Source: SIG307 sp964545045
GTDB lineage: Bacteria; Bacillota; Clostridia; Lachnospirales; Lachnospiraceae
Direction of reading: 5' to 3'
Length of the DNA stretch: 18,208 bases
Assembly: GCA_964545045.1 (NCBI GenBank)
Contig: CAZJEN010000043.1
Coordinates: 1 to 18,208 of the forward strand
The translations under genes and the position numbers were made by a program. Under the pieces are notes generated by a model. It searched no databases, had not been told where the DNA came from, and saw only the letters and a list, made by a program, of their open reading frames with translations. Below are positions 1-6,423 of this stretch, in pieces. The number at the start of each line of letters is the position of its first letter. Position 1 is the first letter of the stretch.

Positions 1-54
1 GAGAGCATCTGCCTTACAAGCAGAGGGTCATAGGTTCGAGCCCTATAGGCCCCA
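1..54 (+). tRNA. tRNA-Val (TAC), 5' end outside the window
   Basis: The anticodon arm TCTGC-CTTACAA-GCAGA gives anticodon TAC. The T arm ATAGG-TTCGAGC-CCTAT is followed by a 7-nt acceptor 3' strand (47-53) and discriminator A at 54. No CCA is encoded. The 5' acceptor strand and most of the D arm lie upstream of the window. It is the first visible gene of a tRNA cluster. Confidence 0.93.
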
Positions 55-56
55 TC

Positions 57-94
57 GAATCCTTAGGGATTCATAAAGTACTTACATTAGTAAG
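57..94 (+). other. two short hairpins in the tRNA-Val/tRNA-Leu spacer
   Basis: The spacer contains GAATCC-TTAG-GGATTC (57-72) and CTTAC-ATTA-GTAAG (81-94), both perfectly paired. Neither has a T-tract, so they are not terminators. They may be landmarks for tRNA precursor processing; that role is inference. Confidence 0.45.
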
Positions 95-99
95 ACTGT

Positions 100-185
100 G
101 CCGCAGTGGCGGAACTGGCAGACGCACAGGACTTAAAATCCTGCGGGACTAATCTCCCGTACCGGTTCGATTCCGGTCTGCGGCA
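100..185 (+). tRNA. tRNA-Leu (TAA)
   Basis: Acceptor strands GCCGCAG (100-106) and CTGCGGC (178-184) pair perfectly, with discriminator A at 185. The anticodon arm CAGGA-CTTAAAA-TCCTG gives anticodon TAA. A long variable arm (class II tRNA, 86 nt) agrees with leucine. No CCA is encoded. Confidence 0.96.
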
Positions 186-218
186 TTTGCAGTTTTACTG
201 CAAACAACTTAATGTTGT
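186..218 (+). other. two short hairpins in the tRNA-Leu/tRNA-Arg spacer
   Basis: TTTGCAGT-TTT-ACTGCAAA (186-204) and ACAAC-TTAAT-GTTGT (204-218) are perfect inverted repeats that fill almost the whole spacer. As in the preceding spacer there are two hairpins and no T-tract. Confidence 0.45.
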
Positions 219-220
219 GT

Positions 221-294
221 GTACGCGTAGCTCAGCTGGATAGAGCACTTGGCTACGGACCAAGGTGTCGGGAGTTCGAATCTTCTCGCGTACA
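221..294 (+). tRNA. tRNA-Arg (ACG)
   Basis: Acceptor GTACGCG (221-227) pairs with CGCGTAC (287-293), with discriminator A at 294. The anticodon arm CTTGG-CTACGGA-CCAAG gives anticodon ACG, which is normally edited to ICG. The T arm GGGAG-TTCGAAT-CTTCT uses two G-U pairs. Part of its 3' end is repeated downstream at 367-377 and 431-444. Confidence 0.96.
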
Positions 295-301
295 TTGAAT
301 G

Positions 302-345
302 AAAAATAAGACCTAGGACATTGTCCTAGGTCTTATTTTTCGTTC
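302..345 (+). terminator. rho-independent terminator of the tRNA operon
   Basis: A perfect 17-bp inverted repeat (302-318 with 324-340) has a 5-nt centre. Its 3' arm ends in TTTTT and its 5' arm begins AAAAA, so it can work in both directions. It starts 8 nt after tRNA-Arg and closes the cluster. Confidence 0.9.
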
Positions 346-444
346 GAAGACTCATCGTCTTCGAACGGAGTTCGAATTCTCCGCTTCGCTCCGGTCGGTC
401 CAGTACCAACGTCCCCCGGACGTTGTGGACCTTCTCGCGTACAT
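341..444. repeat. palindromic segment containing an interrupted copy of the tRNA-Arg 3' end
   Basis: GGAGTTCGAAT at 367-377 repeats tRNA positions 271-281. CTTCTCGCGTACAT at 431-444 repeats 282-295, which directly follows in the tRNA. The two halves are separated here by 53 bp (378-430). The insert carries a hairpin in which GGTCCA (397-402) and CAACGTCC (407-414) pair with GGACGTTG (418-425) and TGGACC (426-431), with GTAC bulged. An 11-bp perfect hairpin, CGTTCGAAGAC-TCATC-GTCTTCGAACG, lies just upstream (341-367). It may be an attachment-site scar or duplicated tRNA end later invaded by a small palindromic element; both are inference. Confidence 0.7.
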
Positions 445-492
445 GGTAACCAAGGTGGGGATTTGAAGGAGTTGGGATTTGTCGGTTTTTTC

Positions 493-521
493 TTGACAAT
501 CAGAATATTTTACGTTATTCT
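493..521 (+). promoter_or_regulatory. sigma-A type promoter upstream of the alcohol dehydrogenase
   Basis: The -35 TTGACA (493-498) is a perfect consensus. A 17-bp spacer leads to -10 TATTCT (516-521). The start of transcription would be near 528, about 116 nt before the dehydrogenase start codon. A terminator follows within a few nucleotides. Confidence 0.65.
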
Positions 522-531
522 TTTATAGGAC

Positions 532-569
532 GCTTCTGTTGGAGTAGGTAGACAACAGGAGCTTTTTTT
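532..569 (+). terminator. leader terminator (possible attenuator) before the dehydrogenase operon
   Basis: GCTTCTGTTG (532-541) pairs with CAACAGGAGC (553-562) through 10 bp with one G-U, followed by seven T (563-569). It begins about 4 nt after the predicted transcription start, so the promoter at 493-521 would make only a RNA of about 42 nt unless read-through occurs. No alternative antiterminator stem was seen. The rest of the leader (570-643) has no clear structure. Confidence 0.65.
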
Positions 570-643
570 GTTCATAGAGTATTAGTATGTTTGAAGAACG
601 GAGATGGAAAAGTCGGACATAAGAAAGATGGGGAGCGTGTAAT

Positions 644-1849
644 ATGAATATAGTAGAGAAATTGTATTGCAGATTATTTCAGACGGGTTTTCGAATCGCA
701 ATTCCGGTTTTACCGTATCGGGATCCGCAGGTATTGGCTTCGGAGCAGGAGATTGCAGAGGTTTTGCTTCAGAAGAAGATAGCCGCTGTGTTGATTGTAA
801 CGGATAAAAGTTTGCACGGACTTGGTTTGTTGGAACCGTTAAAGGAAGCGTTAAGACAAGCACAAATTAAGTTTGCGGTATATGATAAAACCGTGGCTAA
901 TCCTACGGTTGCAAATGTAGAAGAGGCAAGAGAACTGTATTTGGAAAATGAATGTAAGGCGTTAATCGGTTTTGGCGGTGGATCACCGATGGATTGTGCA
1001 AAGGCGGTAGGTGCGCGAGCGGCAAAACCGAAGCAGTCCATTGCGAAGATGAAGGGGATTTTAAAGATTCACAAGCGTTTGCCATTGTTTATTGCGGTAC
1101 CGACGACGGCCGGGACAGGAAGTGAGACAACCCTGGCTGCAGTTATTACGGACGGTGAGACGAGACATAAGTTCCCGATTAATGATTTTCCGTTGATTCC
1201 GCAGTATGCGGCACTTATGCCGGAGGTTACCAAGGGATTGCCGCCGTTTATTACGGCAACTACCGGAATGGATGCACTGACTCATGCAGTGGAGGCATAC
1301 ATTGGACGATCCACGACAAGGGAAACGAGAAAGTATGCATTGGAAGCAACTAGACTGATTTTTGAGAATATTGAGAAAGTATATACAAACGGAACTGACA
1401 TGGAAGCAAGAAAGAATATGCTTCACGCATCTTTCTTGGCAGGAAAGGCTTTTTCGAAGTCTTATGTGGGTTATTGTCATGCGGTAGCACATTCTTTGGG
1501 AGGAAAGTACAATACACCGCACGGCTTGGCAAATGCGGTACTGTTGCCGTATGTTTTAGATGCATATGACACGACTGTATATCGTAAGTTGAAGCAACTT
1601 GCGGTAGCTGCAGGTCTGATAACGGAAGAAGCGGAAGACGCAGATGCAGCAAAGCTGTTTATCGGAAAGATTCGTGCTTTGAATGAGGCCATGGGAATTC
1701 CGACCAAGCTTTCCGGGATTTGTAAAGCGGATATACCGGAATTGGCAACTCATGCCGCAAAAGAAGGTAATCCGTTGTATCCGGTACCGAAGCTTATGAA
1801 TGCAAAGGAATTGGAACGTTTCTATTATGATGTGATGGAAGCGGAATAA
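644..1849 (+). CDS. iron-containing alcohol dehydrogenase
   Basis: A 401-residue cytoplasmic enzyme of the group III (iron-dependent) alcohol dehydrogenase family, which interconverts alcohols and aldehydes or ketones with NAD(P)H. The nucleotide-binding GGGSPMD lies at residues 111-117 and PTTAGTGSE at 153-161. By analogy with FucO the iron ligands are D210, H214 (in GMDALTHAVE), H279 and H293 (NTPHG), with H283 also conserved; all are present. Length is normal for the family. The start ATG follows GGGGAG (630-635) at a suitable distance. The aldehyde dehydrogenase starts about 60 nt downstream on the same strand with no terminator between, so the two are probably co-transcribed. The leader terminator at 532-569 suggests attenuation. 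The substrate cannot be told from sequence. Confidence 0.95.
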   Translation: MNIVEKLYCRLFQTGFRIAIPVLPYRDPQVLASEQEIAEVLLQKKIAAVLIVTDKSLHGLGLLEPLKEALRQAQIKFAVYDKTVANPTVANVEEARELYLENECKALIGFGGGSPMDCAKAVGARAAKPKQSIAKMKGILKIHKRLPLFIAVPTTAGTGSETTLAAVITDGETRHKFPINDFPLIPQYAALMPEVTKGLPPFITATTGMDALTHAVEAYIGRSTTRETRKYALEATRLIFENIEKVYTNGTDMEARKNMLHASFLAGKAFSKSYVGYCHAVAHSLGGKYNTPHGLANAVLLPYVLDAYDTTVYRKLKQLAVAAGLITEEAEDADAAKLFIGKIRALNEAMGIPTKLSGICKADIPELATHAAKEGNPLYPVPKLMNAKELERFYYDVMEAE

Positions 1850-1907
1850 AAATAATGGCAGATTGATAATAAAAGAAGGAGTTTTGGGCCGATGTGTGAC
1901 GGCGCAA

Positions 1908-3296
1908 ATGTATGATATGGAAAGAGAACAGATTCAGGAGATTGTAAAAAAGCAGAGAACATATTTTTTATCGGGAGCAACTCTTCCGGTGGAAGTCCGT
2001 AAAAAAGCGTTAGGTGATTTAAAGAAAGCAATCAAGGAGTATGAATGTAAAATTGCGGAAGCAATAAAGGCTGATTTGGGAAAGAGTCATGACGAGGCAT
2101 TTATGTGCGAAATCGGATTGACCATAAGTGAGATTTCTTATATGCAAAAGCATGTAAGGCGGTTTGCAAAGGAAAAGAGGGTGAAGACTCCGCTTACGTT
2201 GTTTCCTTCCAGAAGTTTTGTAAAACCGATGCCGTATGGTGTTGCTTTGGTAATGAGTCCGTGGAATTATCCGTTTTTGCTTACCATGGGACCGTTGGTG
2301 GATGCGATTGCAGCAGGAAATACGGTTGTTGTAAAGCCGAGTGCCTATTCTCCGGCAACAAGTGCAGTGATAAAGGAATTATTGGAGTCGGTTTTTTCTC
2401 CGGAATACGTGGCAGTGGTGACCGGCGGACGCGCAGAAAATACTTGTTTGTTACAGGAAAAGTTTGATTATATGTTTTTTACCGGTAGCCAGACGGTGGG
2501 AAAAGAAGTAATGGCGCAGGCAGCAAACCATTTGACACCGGTGACGTTAGAGCTTGGCGGAAAGAGCCCGTGTATTGTGGATAAGAGTGCAAATATTAAG
2601 CTGGCAGCGCGTCGTATTGTATTTGGAAAATACTTAAACTGCGGTCAGACCTGTGTGGCGCCGGATTACATTTTGTGCGAAAAGGATGTGCGGGATGAAC
2701 TGGTGATGGCATTGAAGGAGGAGATTGCACGACAATACGGCAAGGAGCCGCTTACGAATGAACAATACGGAAAAATGATTAATACAAAGCATTTTGAACG
2801 GGTGTGCGGTTTGATAGAAAAAGAGAAGGTGGTATATGGTGGAAATTCCGATGTAGCCACATTGAAAATCGAACCGACAATTTTGCAGAAAGTTACATTT
2901 TCCGATGAAATCATGCAGGAGGAAATCTTTGGACCGTTGCTTCCTGTTGTGGAAATAAGCGGTATAGATGAGGCAATCGAAATTATTAATCAAAGACCTC
3001 GTCCACTTGCATTGTATGTGTTTGCCGATGACAAAACAGTGAGCAAAAAGGTAATTTCCCGTTGTAGATTCGGTGGTGGGTGCATCAATGATACCATCGT
3101 GCATCTGGCTACCAGCAGCATGGGTTTCGGAGGTGTCGGAGAAAGCGGTATGGGAGCTTATCACGGGAAAGTGGGCTTTGATACATTTTCTCACAAAAAG
3201 AGTATGGTAGATAAAAAGACCTGGTTGGATTTACCGATGCGTTATCAGCCGTATCGGAAGCTTTATATGAAGCTGATCCGGATGTGTTTGAAGTAA
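1908..3296 (+). CDS. aldehyde dehydrogenase, ALDH3/YwdH-like
   Basis: An NAD(P)-dependent aldehyde dehydrogenase (about 462 residues) oxidising aldehydes to acids. With the start used here the MSPWNYP oxyanion-site motif has its Asn near residue 120, the catalytic Glu of ELGGKSP is about 215, and the nucleophile Cys of GQTC is about 249. The absence of a long N-terminal extension and the overall pattern fit the class-3 type found in bacilli and clostridia. The start is uncertain. ATG at 1908 or 1917 best fits where homologs begin, but the only good ribosome site, GAAGGAG at 1875-1881, sits closer to TTG 1884, an out-of-frame ATG at 1892 and GTG 1896. TTG 1863 is a longer in-frame alternative. 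It likely works with the upstream alcohol dehydrogenase. A terminator follows 8 nt after the stop. Confidence 0.93.
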   Translation: MYDMEREQIQEIVKKQRTYFLSGATLPVEVRKKALGDLKKAIKEYECKIAEAIKADLGKSHDEAFMCEIGLTISEISYMQKHVRRFAKEKRVKTPLTLFPSRSFVKPMPYGVALVMSPWNYPFLLTMGPLVDAIAAGNTVVVKPSAYSPATSAVIKELLESVFSPEYVAVVTGGRAENTCLLQEKFDYMFFTGSQTVGKEVMAQAANHLTPVTLELGGKSPCIVDKSANIKLAARRIVFGKYLNCGQTCVAPDYILCEKDVRDELVMALKEEIARQYGKEPLTNEQYGKMINTKHFERVCGLIEKEKVVYGGNSDVATLKIEPTILQKVTFSDEIMQEEIFGPLLPVVEISGIDEAIEIINQRPRPLALYVFADDKTVSKKVISRCRFGGGCINDTIVHLATSSMGFGGVGESGMGAYHGKVGFDTFSHKKSMVDKKTWLDLPMRYQPYRKLYMKLIRMCLK

Positions 3297-3303
3297 TAAA
3301 AAG

Positions 3304-3346
3304 AGCGGTTAATGTTATGTCTTACACAACGTTAACCGCTTGTTTT
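3304..3346. terminator. bidirectional terminator between convergent genes
   Basis: A 13-bp stem (3304-3316 with 3328-3340, one G-U pair) is followed by TGTTTTA. The reverse strand also has a T-tract from the AAAAA before the stem. It separates the aldehyde dehydrogenase from the convergent ABC-F gene. Confidence 0.85.
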
Positions 3347-3361
3347 ATACAATTGATTAAG

Positions 3362-4915
3362 TTACATCTTTGTGGACCACATACTGCAATCAAGTACTCT
3401 GGTAGCAAAGTCTTCATAGAAGTCCGGCTCATGGCAAATGAGAAGAATACTTCCCTTATATGCGGTAAGAGCACGCTTTAACTCGTCCTTTGCATCCACA
3501 TCTAAGTGGTTGGTCGGCTCGTCCAAAAGGAGAACGTTGGTCTCTTTATTGATGAGCTTACAGAGGCGTACCTTAGCCTGTTCACCGCCGGAGAGAACAC
3601 GAACCTGGCTCTCAATGTGCTTAGTAGTCAGACCGCACTTTGCAAGAGCGGAGCGAATCTCATACTGGGTAAAGGACGGGAAGCTCTGCCAAAGTTCTTC
3701 AATGCAGGTGTTATTTTTTGCACCGGTCATCTCCTGTTCAAAGTAGCCCGGGAACAGGTAGTCGCCTAAGGTTACTTTACCGGAAATCGGAGGAATGATA
3801 CCGAGAATACTCTTTAATAAAGTAGTCTTACCGATGCCGTTGGCTCCCTTTAATACCAGCTTTTCGCCGCGTTCCATGGAAATGGTAATGGAGCGGGACA
3901 GCGGTTCATCGTAGCCGATAACCAAGCCTTCCGTCTGGAAAATGTAGCGGCTGGCGGCGCGGGCTTCTTTAAAGTGAAACTCCGGCTTCGGACGTTCTGC
4001 GGCAAGTTCGATGACTTCCATCTTATCCAACTTTTTCTGGCGGGACATAGCCATGTTACGGGTGGCAACTCTGGCTTTATTTCTCGCAACAAAGTCCTTT
4101 AATTCGCTGATTTCCTGCTGCTGGCGCTTGTAAGCAGCCTCCAGCTGAGCCTTCTTTACGGCATAAACCTCTTCGAATTTATCGTAATCGCCTACATAAC
4201 GGGTCAGTTCGCCGTTTTCCATATGATATACTAAGTTGATAACGCTGTTTAAGAACGGAATATCATGAGAAATCAAAATAAAAGCATTCTCATAATCAAT
4301 CAGGTAACGCTTTAACCATTCGATATGCTCTACATCCAGGTAGTTGGTCGGCTCGTCCAAGAGAAGGATGTCCGGCTTTTCAAGCAGGAGTTTTCCAAGC
4401 AAAACCTTGGTACGCTGACCGCCGGAAAGTGCGGTAACATCCGTATCCAGTCCCATGGCATCCAAACCGAAGGCGTGGGCGATTTCGTCAATTTTCGTAT
4501 CAATAATATAGAAGTCATGTACATCCAGTAGATCCTGAATATTACCGAACTCCTCCATCATTCCCGGAAGCTCTTCGTCGGAAGCTTCACCCATAGCGGC
4601 ACAAAGCTCAGTCATACGGGCTTCTACGTCATAGAGAAATTCAAATGCGGACTTTAATACATCGCGGATAGTCATACCCGGCTGTAATACCGAGTGCTGG
4701 TCCAGATATCCTACGCGGACATCCTTTGCCCATTCTACTTTTCCTTCGTCCGGCATCATCTTTCCGGTAATAATGTTTAAGAAGGTGGACTTGCCTTCGC
4801 CGTTGGCACCGATTAAGCCTACATGCTCTCCCTTTAACAAACGGAAGGAAACATCCTTTAACAGGGTGCGGTCACCGAACCCGTGGTTCAAATCCGAAAC
4901 ACATAAAATGCTCAT
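3362..4915 (-). CDS. ABC-F family ATPase, YfmM-like
   Basis: A 517-residue soluble protein with two fused ABC ATPase domains and no membrane segment, the hallmark of ABC-F translation factors that act at the ribosomal E site. Domain 1 has Walker A GANGEGKST (36-44), signature LSGGQ (163-167) and Walker B ILLLDE (183-188). Domain 2 has GANGIGKTT (357-365), LSGGE (441-445) and VLLLDE (461-466). The charged linker at about 250-300 is where the ribosome-probing segment lies. Length and the N-terminal pattern resemble Bacillus YfmM from memory. The domain-2 switch region reads CHE where domain 1 has the usual SHD. Start ATG at 4915 follows GGAAAGGA; upstream in-frame starts lack a good ribosome site. 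It has its own promoter at 4986-5014. Antibiotic resistance is possible for some ABC-F proteins but is not indicated here. Confidence 0.95.
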   Translation of the reverse strand: MSILCVSDLNHGFGDRTLLKDVSFRLLKGEHVGLIGANGEGKSTFLNIITGKMMPDEGKVEWAKDVRVGYLDQHSVLQPGMTIRDVLKSAFEFLYDVEARMTELCAAMGEASDEELPGMMEEFGNIQDLLDVHDFYIIDTKIDEIAHAFGLDAMGLDTDVTALSGGQRTKVLLGKLLLEKPDILLLDEPTNYLDVEHIEWLKRYLIDYENAFILISHDIPFLNSVINLVYHMENGELTRYVGDYDKFEEVYAVKKAQLEAAYKRQQQEISELKDFVARNKARVATRNMAMSRQKKLDKMEVIELAAERPKPEFHFKEARAASRYIFQTEGLVIGYDEPLSRSITISMERGEKLVLKGANGIGKTTLLKSILGIIPPISGKVTLGDYLFPGYFEQEMTGAKNNTCIEELWQSFPSFTQYEIRSALAKCGLTTKHIESQVRVLSGGEQAKVRLCKLINKETNVLLLDEPTNHLDVDAKDELKRALTAYKGSILLICHEPDFYEDFATRVLDCSMWSTKM

Positions 4916-4933
4916 AAAATAAAATCCTTTCCC

Positions 4934-4975
4934 GTGCCGCAAACACAGCACATTTGAGGTAGTGCATAAGCACTA
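4934..4975 (-). promoter_or_regulatory. two small hairpins in the ABC-F leader
   Basis: In the predicted 5' leader the minus strand carries TAGTGC-TTAT-GCACTA (4960-4975) and a weaker GTGC...GCAC hairpin (4934-4951). Neither has a U-tract, so they are not attenuators. A role in translation or mRNA stability is possible only. Confidence 0.35.
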
Positions 4976-4985
4976 AAACAGTCCT

Positions 4986-5014
4986 ATTATACCCGATATA
5001 TCCAATATTTGCAA
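4986..5014 (-). promoter_or_regulatory. sigma-A promoter of the ABC-F gene
   Basis: Reading the minus strand, -35 TTGCAA (5009-5014), a 17-bp spacer and a perfect -10 TATAAT (4986-4991). Transcription would start near 4979, giving a leader of about 64 nt. Confidence 0.85.
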
Positions 5015-5038
5015 GCATAAGTTAGGAAACAGGAAAGT

Positions 5039-5133
5039 AAAAAGGCTGCCGGGGAAGGCAGCCTTTCATGAGGGGAGTATAAATATTAATAAGGGGTTAT
5101 ATTGTGTCAAAGACTTAGGGGAATCTTTAACAC
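5039..5133 (-). ncRNA. candidate small regulatory RNA with repeated CCCC motifs
   Basis: On the minus strand a promoter (5140-5168) is followed by about 95 nt ending in a strong terminator. The RNA would open with a 5' hairpin, GTGTTAAAGA pairing with TCTTTGACAC (one G-U), whose loop holds UUCCCCU. An A/U-rich single-stranded linker holds ACCCCUU and CUCCCCUC. The terminator hairpin GGCUGCC/GGCAGCC has a loop UUCCCC and then UUUUU. Four CCCC runs, all in predicted unpaired positions, recall RsaE/RoxS-type sRNAs that bind Shine-Dalgarno sequences with C-rich loops. No open reading frame of note is present. Promoter, structure and terminator are seen in sequence; the regulatory role is inference. 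Confidence 0.6.
5041..5066 (-). terminator. terminator of the candidate small RNA
   Basis: AAAGGCTGCC (5041-5050) and GGCAGCCTTT (5057-5066) form a 10-bp stem around a 6-nt loop. In the minus direction it is followed by a run of five T (5039-5043); in the plus direction only TTT follows. It lies upstream of the ABC-F promoter, so it does not belong to that gene. Confidence 0.8.
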
Positions 5134-5139
5134 ATCCTT

Positions 5140-5168
5140 ATTCTATTGCATTTATCCCCAAAAAGCAA
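5140..5168 (-). promoter_or_regulatory. promoter of the candidate small RNA
   Basis: On the minus strand, -35 TTGCTT (5163-5168), a 17-bp spacer and -10 TAGAAT (5140-5145). Predicted start about 5131-5133, at the first base of the 5' hairpin. Confidence 0.6.
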
Positions 5169-5282
5169 TTAAAAAAGTATAAAGAAATCGTAAAACAAAA
5201 TAAAGAAAGTAAAACGGGAAGAGACAAGGCAAAATCGCATATAGTAAAAGAAAGAACATGAAAATCGAAGGGACAACGGACT

Positions 5283-6119
5283 ATGTGGATTATTGTAGCA
5301 TTCGTAGCGGACCTTTGTTTATATTTGTTTGCCGGACAGGATATTGCATTGGATTTTCTGGGCGGTTATTTAATCGAGTTGAGTCTGAGTATAGATAATT
5401 TGTTTGTTTTTTTGACCATTTTTACATCCTTCGGTGTGCCTGAACAATTACGACACCGGGTATTACATTACGGAATTATCGGTGCGGCGGTTCTGCGTCT
5501 TATATTTATTCTCTGCGGAACGGCGGTGGTTACACGGTTTGAGTGGATTTTGTACGGGTTCGGTGTAATATTAATTGTAAATGGAGTAAAAATGTTGCTG
5601 GAGCAGGAAGTTCGGGAACAAGAGCCGGGGGCCTCTTTCGGGATGCGTTTGGTAAGCCGCTTTGTGCCGGTAACGGAAACGTTTGTCGGGAACTGTTTTT
5701 TTGTTTTGAGAGAAAAAAACAGCGGAAAACAAAAAAAGATAGAGAATGGAAAGAAAAGTCGCTATGCTACACCGTTATTCGTAGTTTTGGTGGTGGTGGA
5801 ATTGTCGGATATTATTTTTGCCATAGATTCCGTGCCGGCAGTATTTTCGGTTACCACAAATCCGGCCATTGTTTATACATCAAATTTATTGGCAATTTTA
5901 GGATTGCGCCAAATGTATTTCGTGCTTGAAAAGCTGGCTGATCGTTTTGTATATGTGAAATACGGGATTGCTACCGTTTTGATTTTTACGGGAATTAAGC
6001 TGGTGGCAGTTATGTTTGACCGGACGATCTCCACAGCCGGTTCGATTTGCTTTATCTTGGTTGCTTTGTCTGTCAGTATGTTTGCTTCCTTGTTTGCGAC
6101 AAAAAAAGGAAGTGTATAA
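5283..6119 (+). CDS. TerC/Alx-family integral membrane protein
   Basis: A 278-residue polytopic membrane protein of the TerC family, whose members are linked to manganese export or metalation of secreted proteins and, historically, tellurium resistance. Both hallmark acidic motifs are seen: the LSIDNLFVF helix near residues 36-44 and the ELSDIIFAIDSVPAVFS stretch near 175-191, followed by LAILGLRQMYFVL. About seven hydrophobic helices are visible. Compared with longer Alx-type members (about 320 residues) the N-terminus lacks roughly 40 residues. The frame is closed by a TGA at 5259, so ATG 5283, after GAAGGGA, is the only good start. No yybP-ykoY riboswitch was recognised upstream. The promoter is not clear. 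Confidence 0.9.
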   Translation: MWIIVAFVADLCLYLFAGQDIALDFLGGYLIELSLSIDNLFVFLTIFTSFGVPEQLRHRVLHYGIIGAAVLRLIFILCGTAVVTRFEWILYGFGVILIVNGVKMLLEQEVREQEPGASFGMRLVSRFVPVTETFVGNCFFVLREKNSGKQKKIENGKKSRYATPLFVVLVVVELSDIIFAIDSVPAVFSVTTNPAIVYTSNLLAILGLRQMYFVLEKLADRFVYVKYGIATVLIFTGIKLVAVMFDRTISTAGSICFILVALSVSMFASLFATKKGSV

Positions 6120-6185
6120 ATGAAAGGCATCTGCAAATACTATGTCCTGTAACCGAAAAACAAGTGTCTATCAGGAGGTAGCAGT

Positions 6186-6410
6186 ATGTCTTATAATAAT
6201 GAGAATACCCAGAACAATGCAAAGAACAACACCCAGAACAACGCTCAGAACGGTGGGATGAAGAACAACACCCAGAACAATACCCATGGTGGTGTGAGCA
6301 ACAACACTCAGAACAATGCTCAGAACAACACCCAGAATAACGCGCAGAACAATACCCAGAACTGCCGTAACTGTGCTCGTAACGCAAGCAGAAACGAAAG
6401 CAATCGTTAG
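6186..6410 (+). CDS. small asparagine-rich repeat protein, unknown function
   Basis: A 74-residue protein preceded by a strong AGGAGGT (6173-6179) six bases before ATG. About 29 of 74 residues are Asn and 9 are Gln, arranged as repeats of NNTQ and NNAQ. The C-terminus changes to a basic NCRNCAR segment with two cysteines, then NASRNESNR. There is no signal peptide or membrane segment. The repeats are also visible in DNA as units built on AACAA(C/T)ACCCAGAA. The strong ribosome site and complete frame argue that it is expressed. Similar Asn/Gln-rich small proteins are familiar in clostridia, often unnamed, but I do not recognise a family. An unrelated long frame runs antisense across it and is an artefact of the repeats. 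Confidence 0.7.
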   Translation: MSYNNENTQNNAKNNTQNNAQNGGMKNNTQNNTHGGVSNNTQNNAQNNTQNNAQNNTQNCRNCARNASRNESNR

Positions 6411-6423
6411 TTTTTAGCCGGAG

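Noticed and set aside
2634..3194. Long minus-strand frame inside the aldehyde dehydrogenase
   Set aside because: Antisense shadow of a well-supported enzyme; composition and motifs show no protein family.
5064..5142. yybP-ykoY manganese riboswitch before the TerC gene, suggested by GGGGAGTA at 5072-5079
   Set aside because: The second conserved half and paired helices were not found, and the segment is better explained as the minus-strand small RNA.
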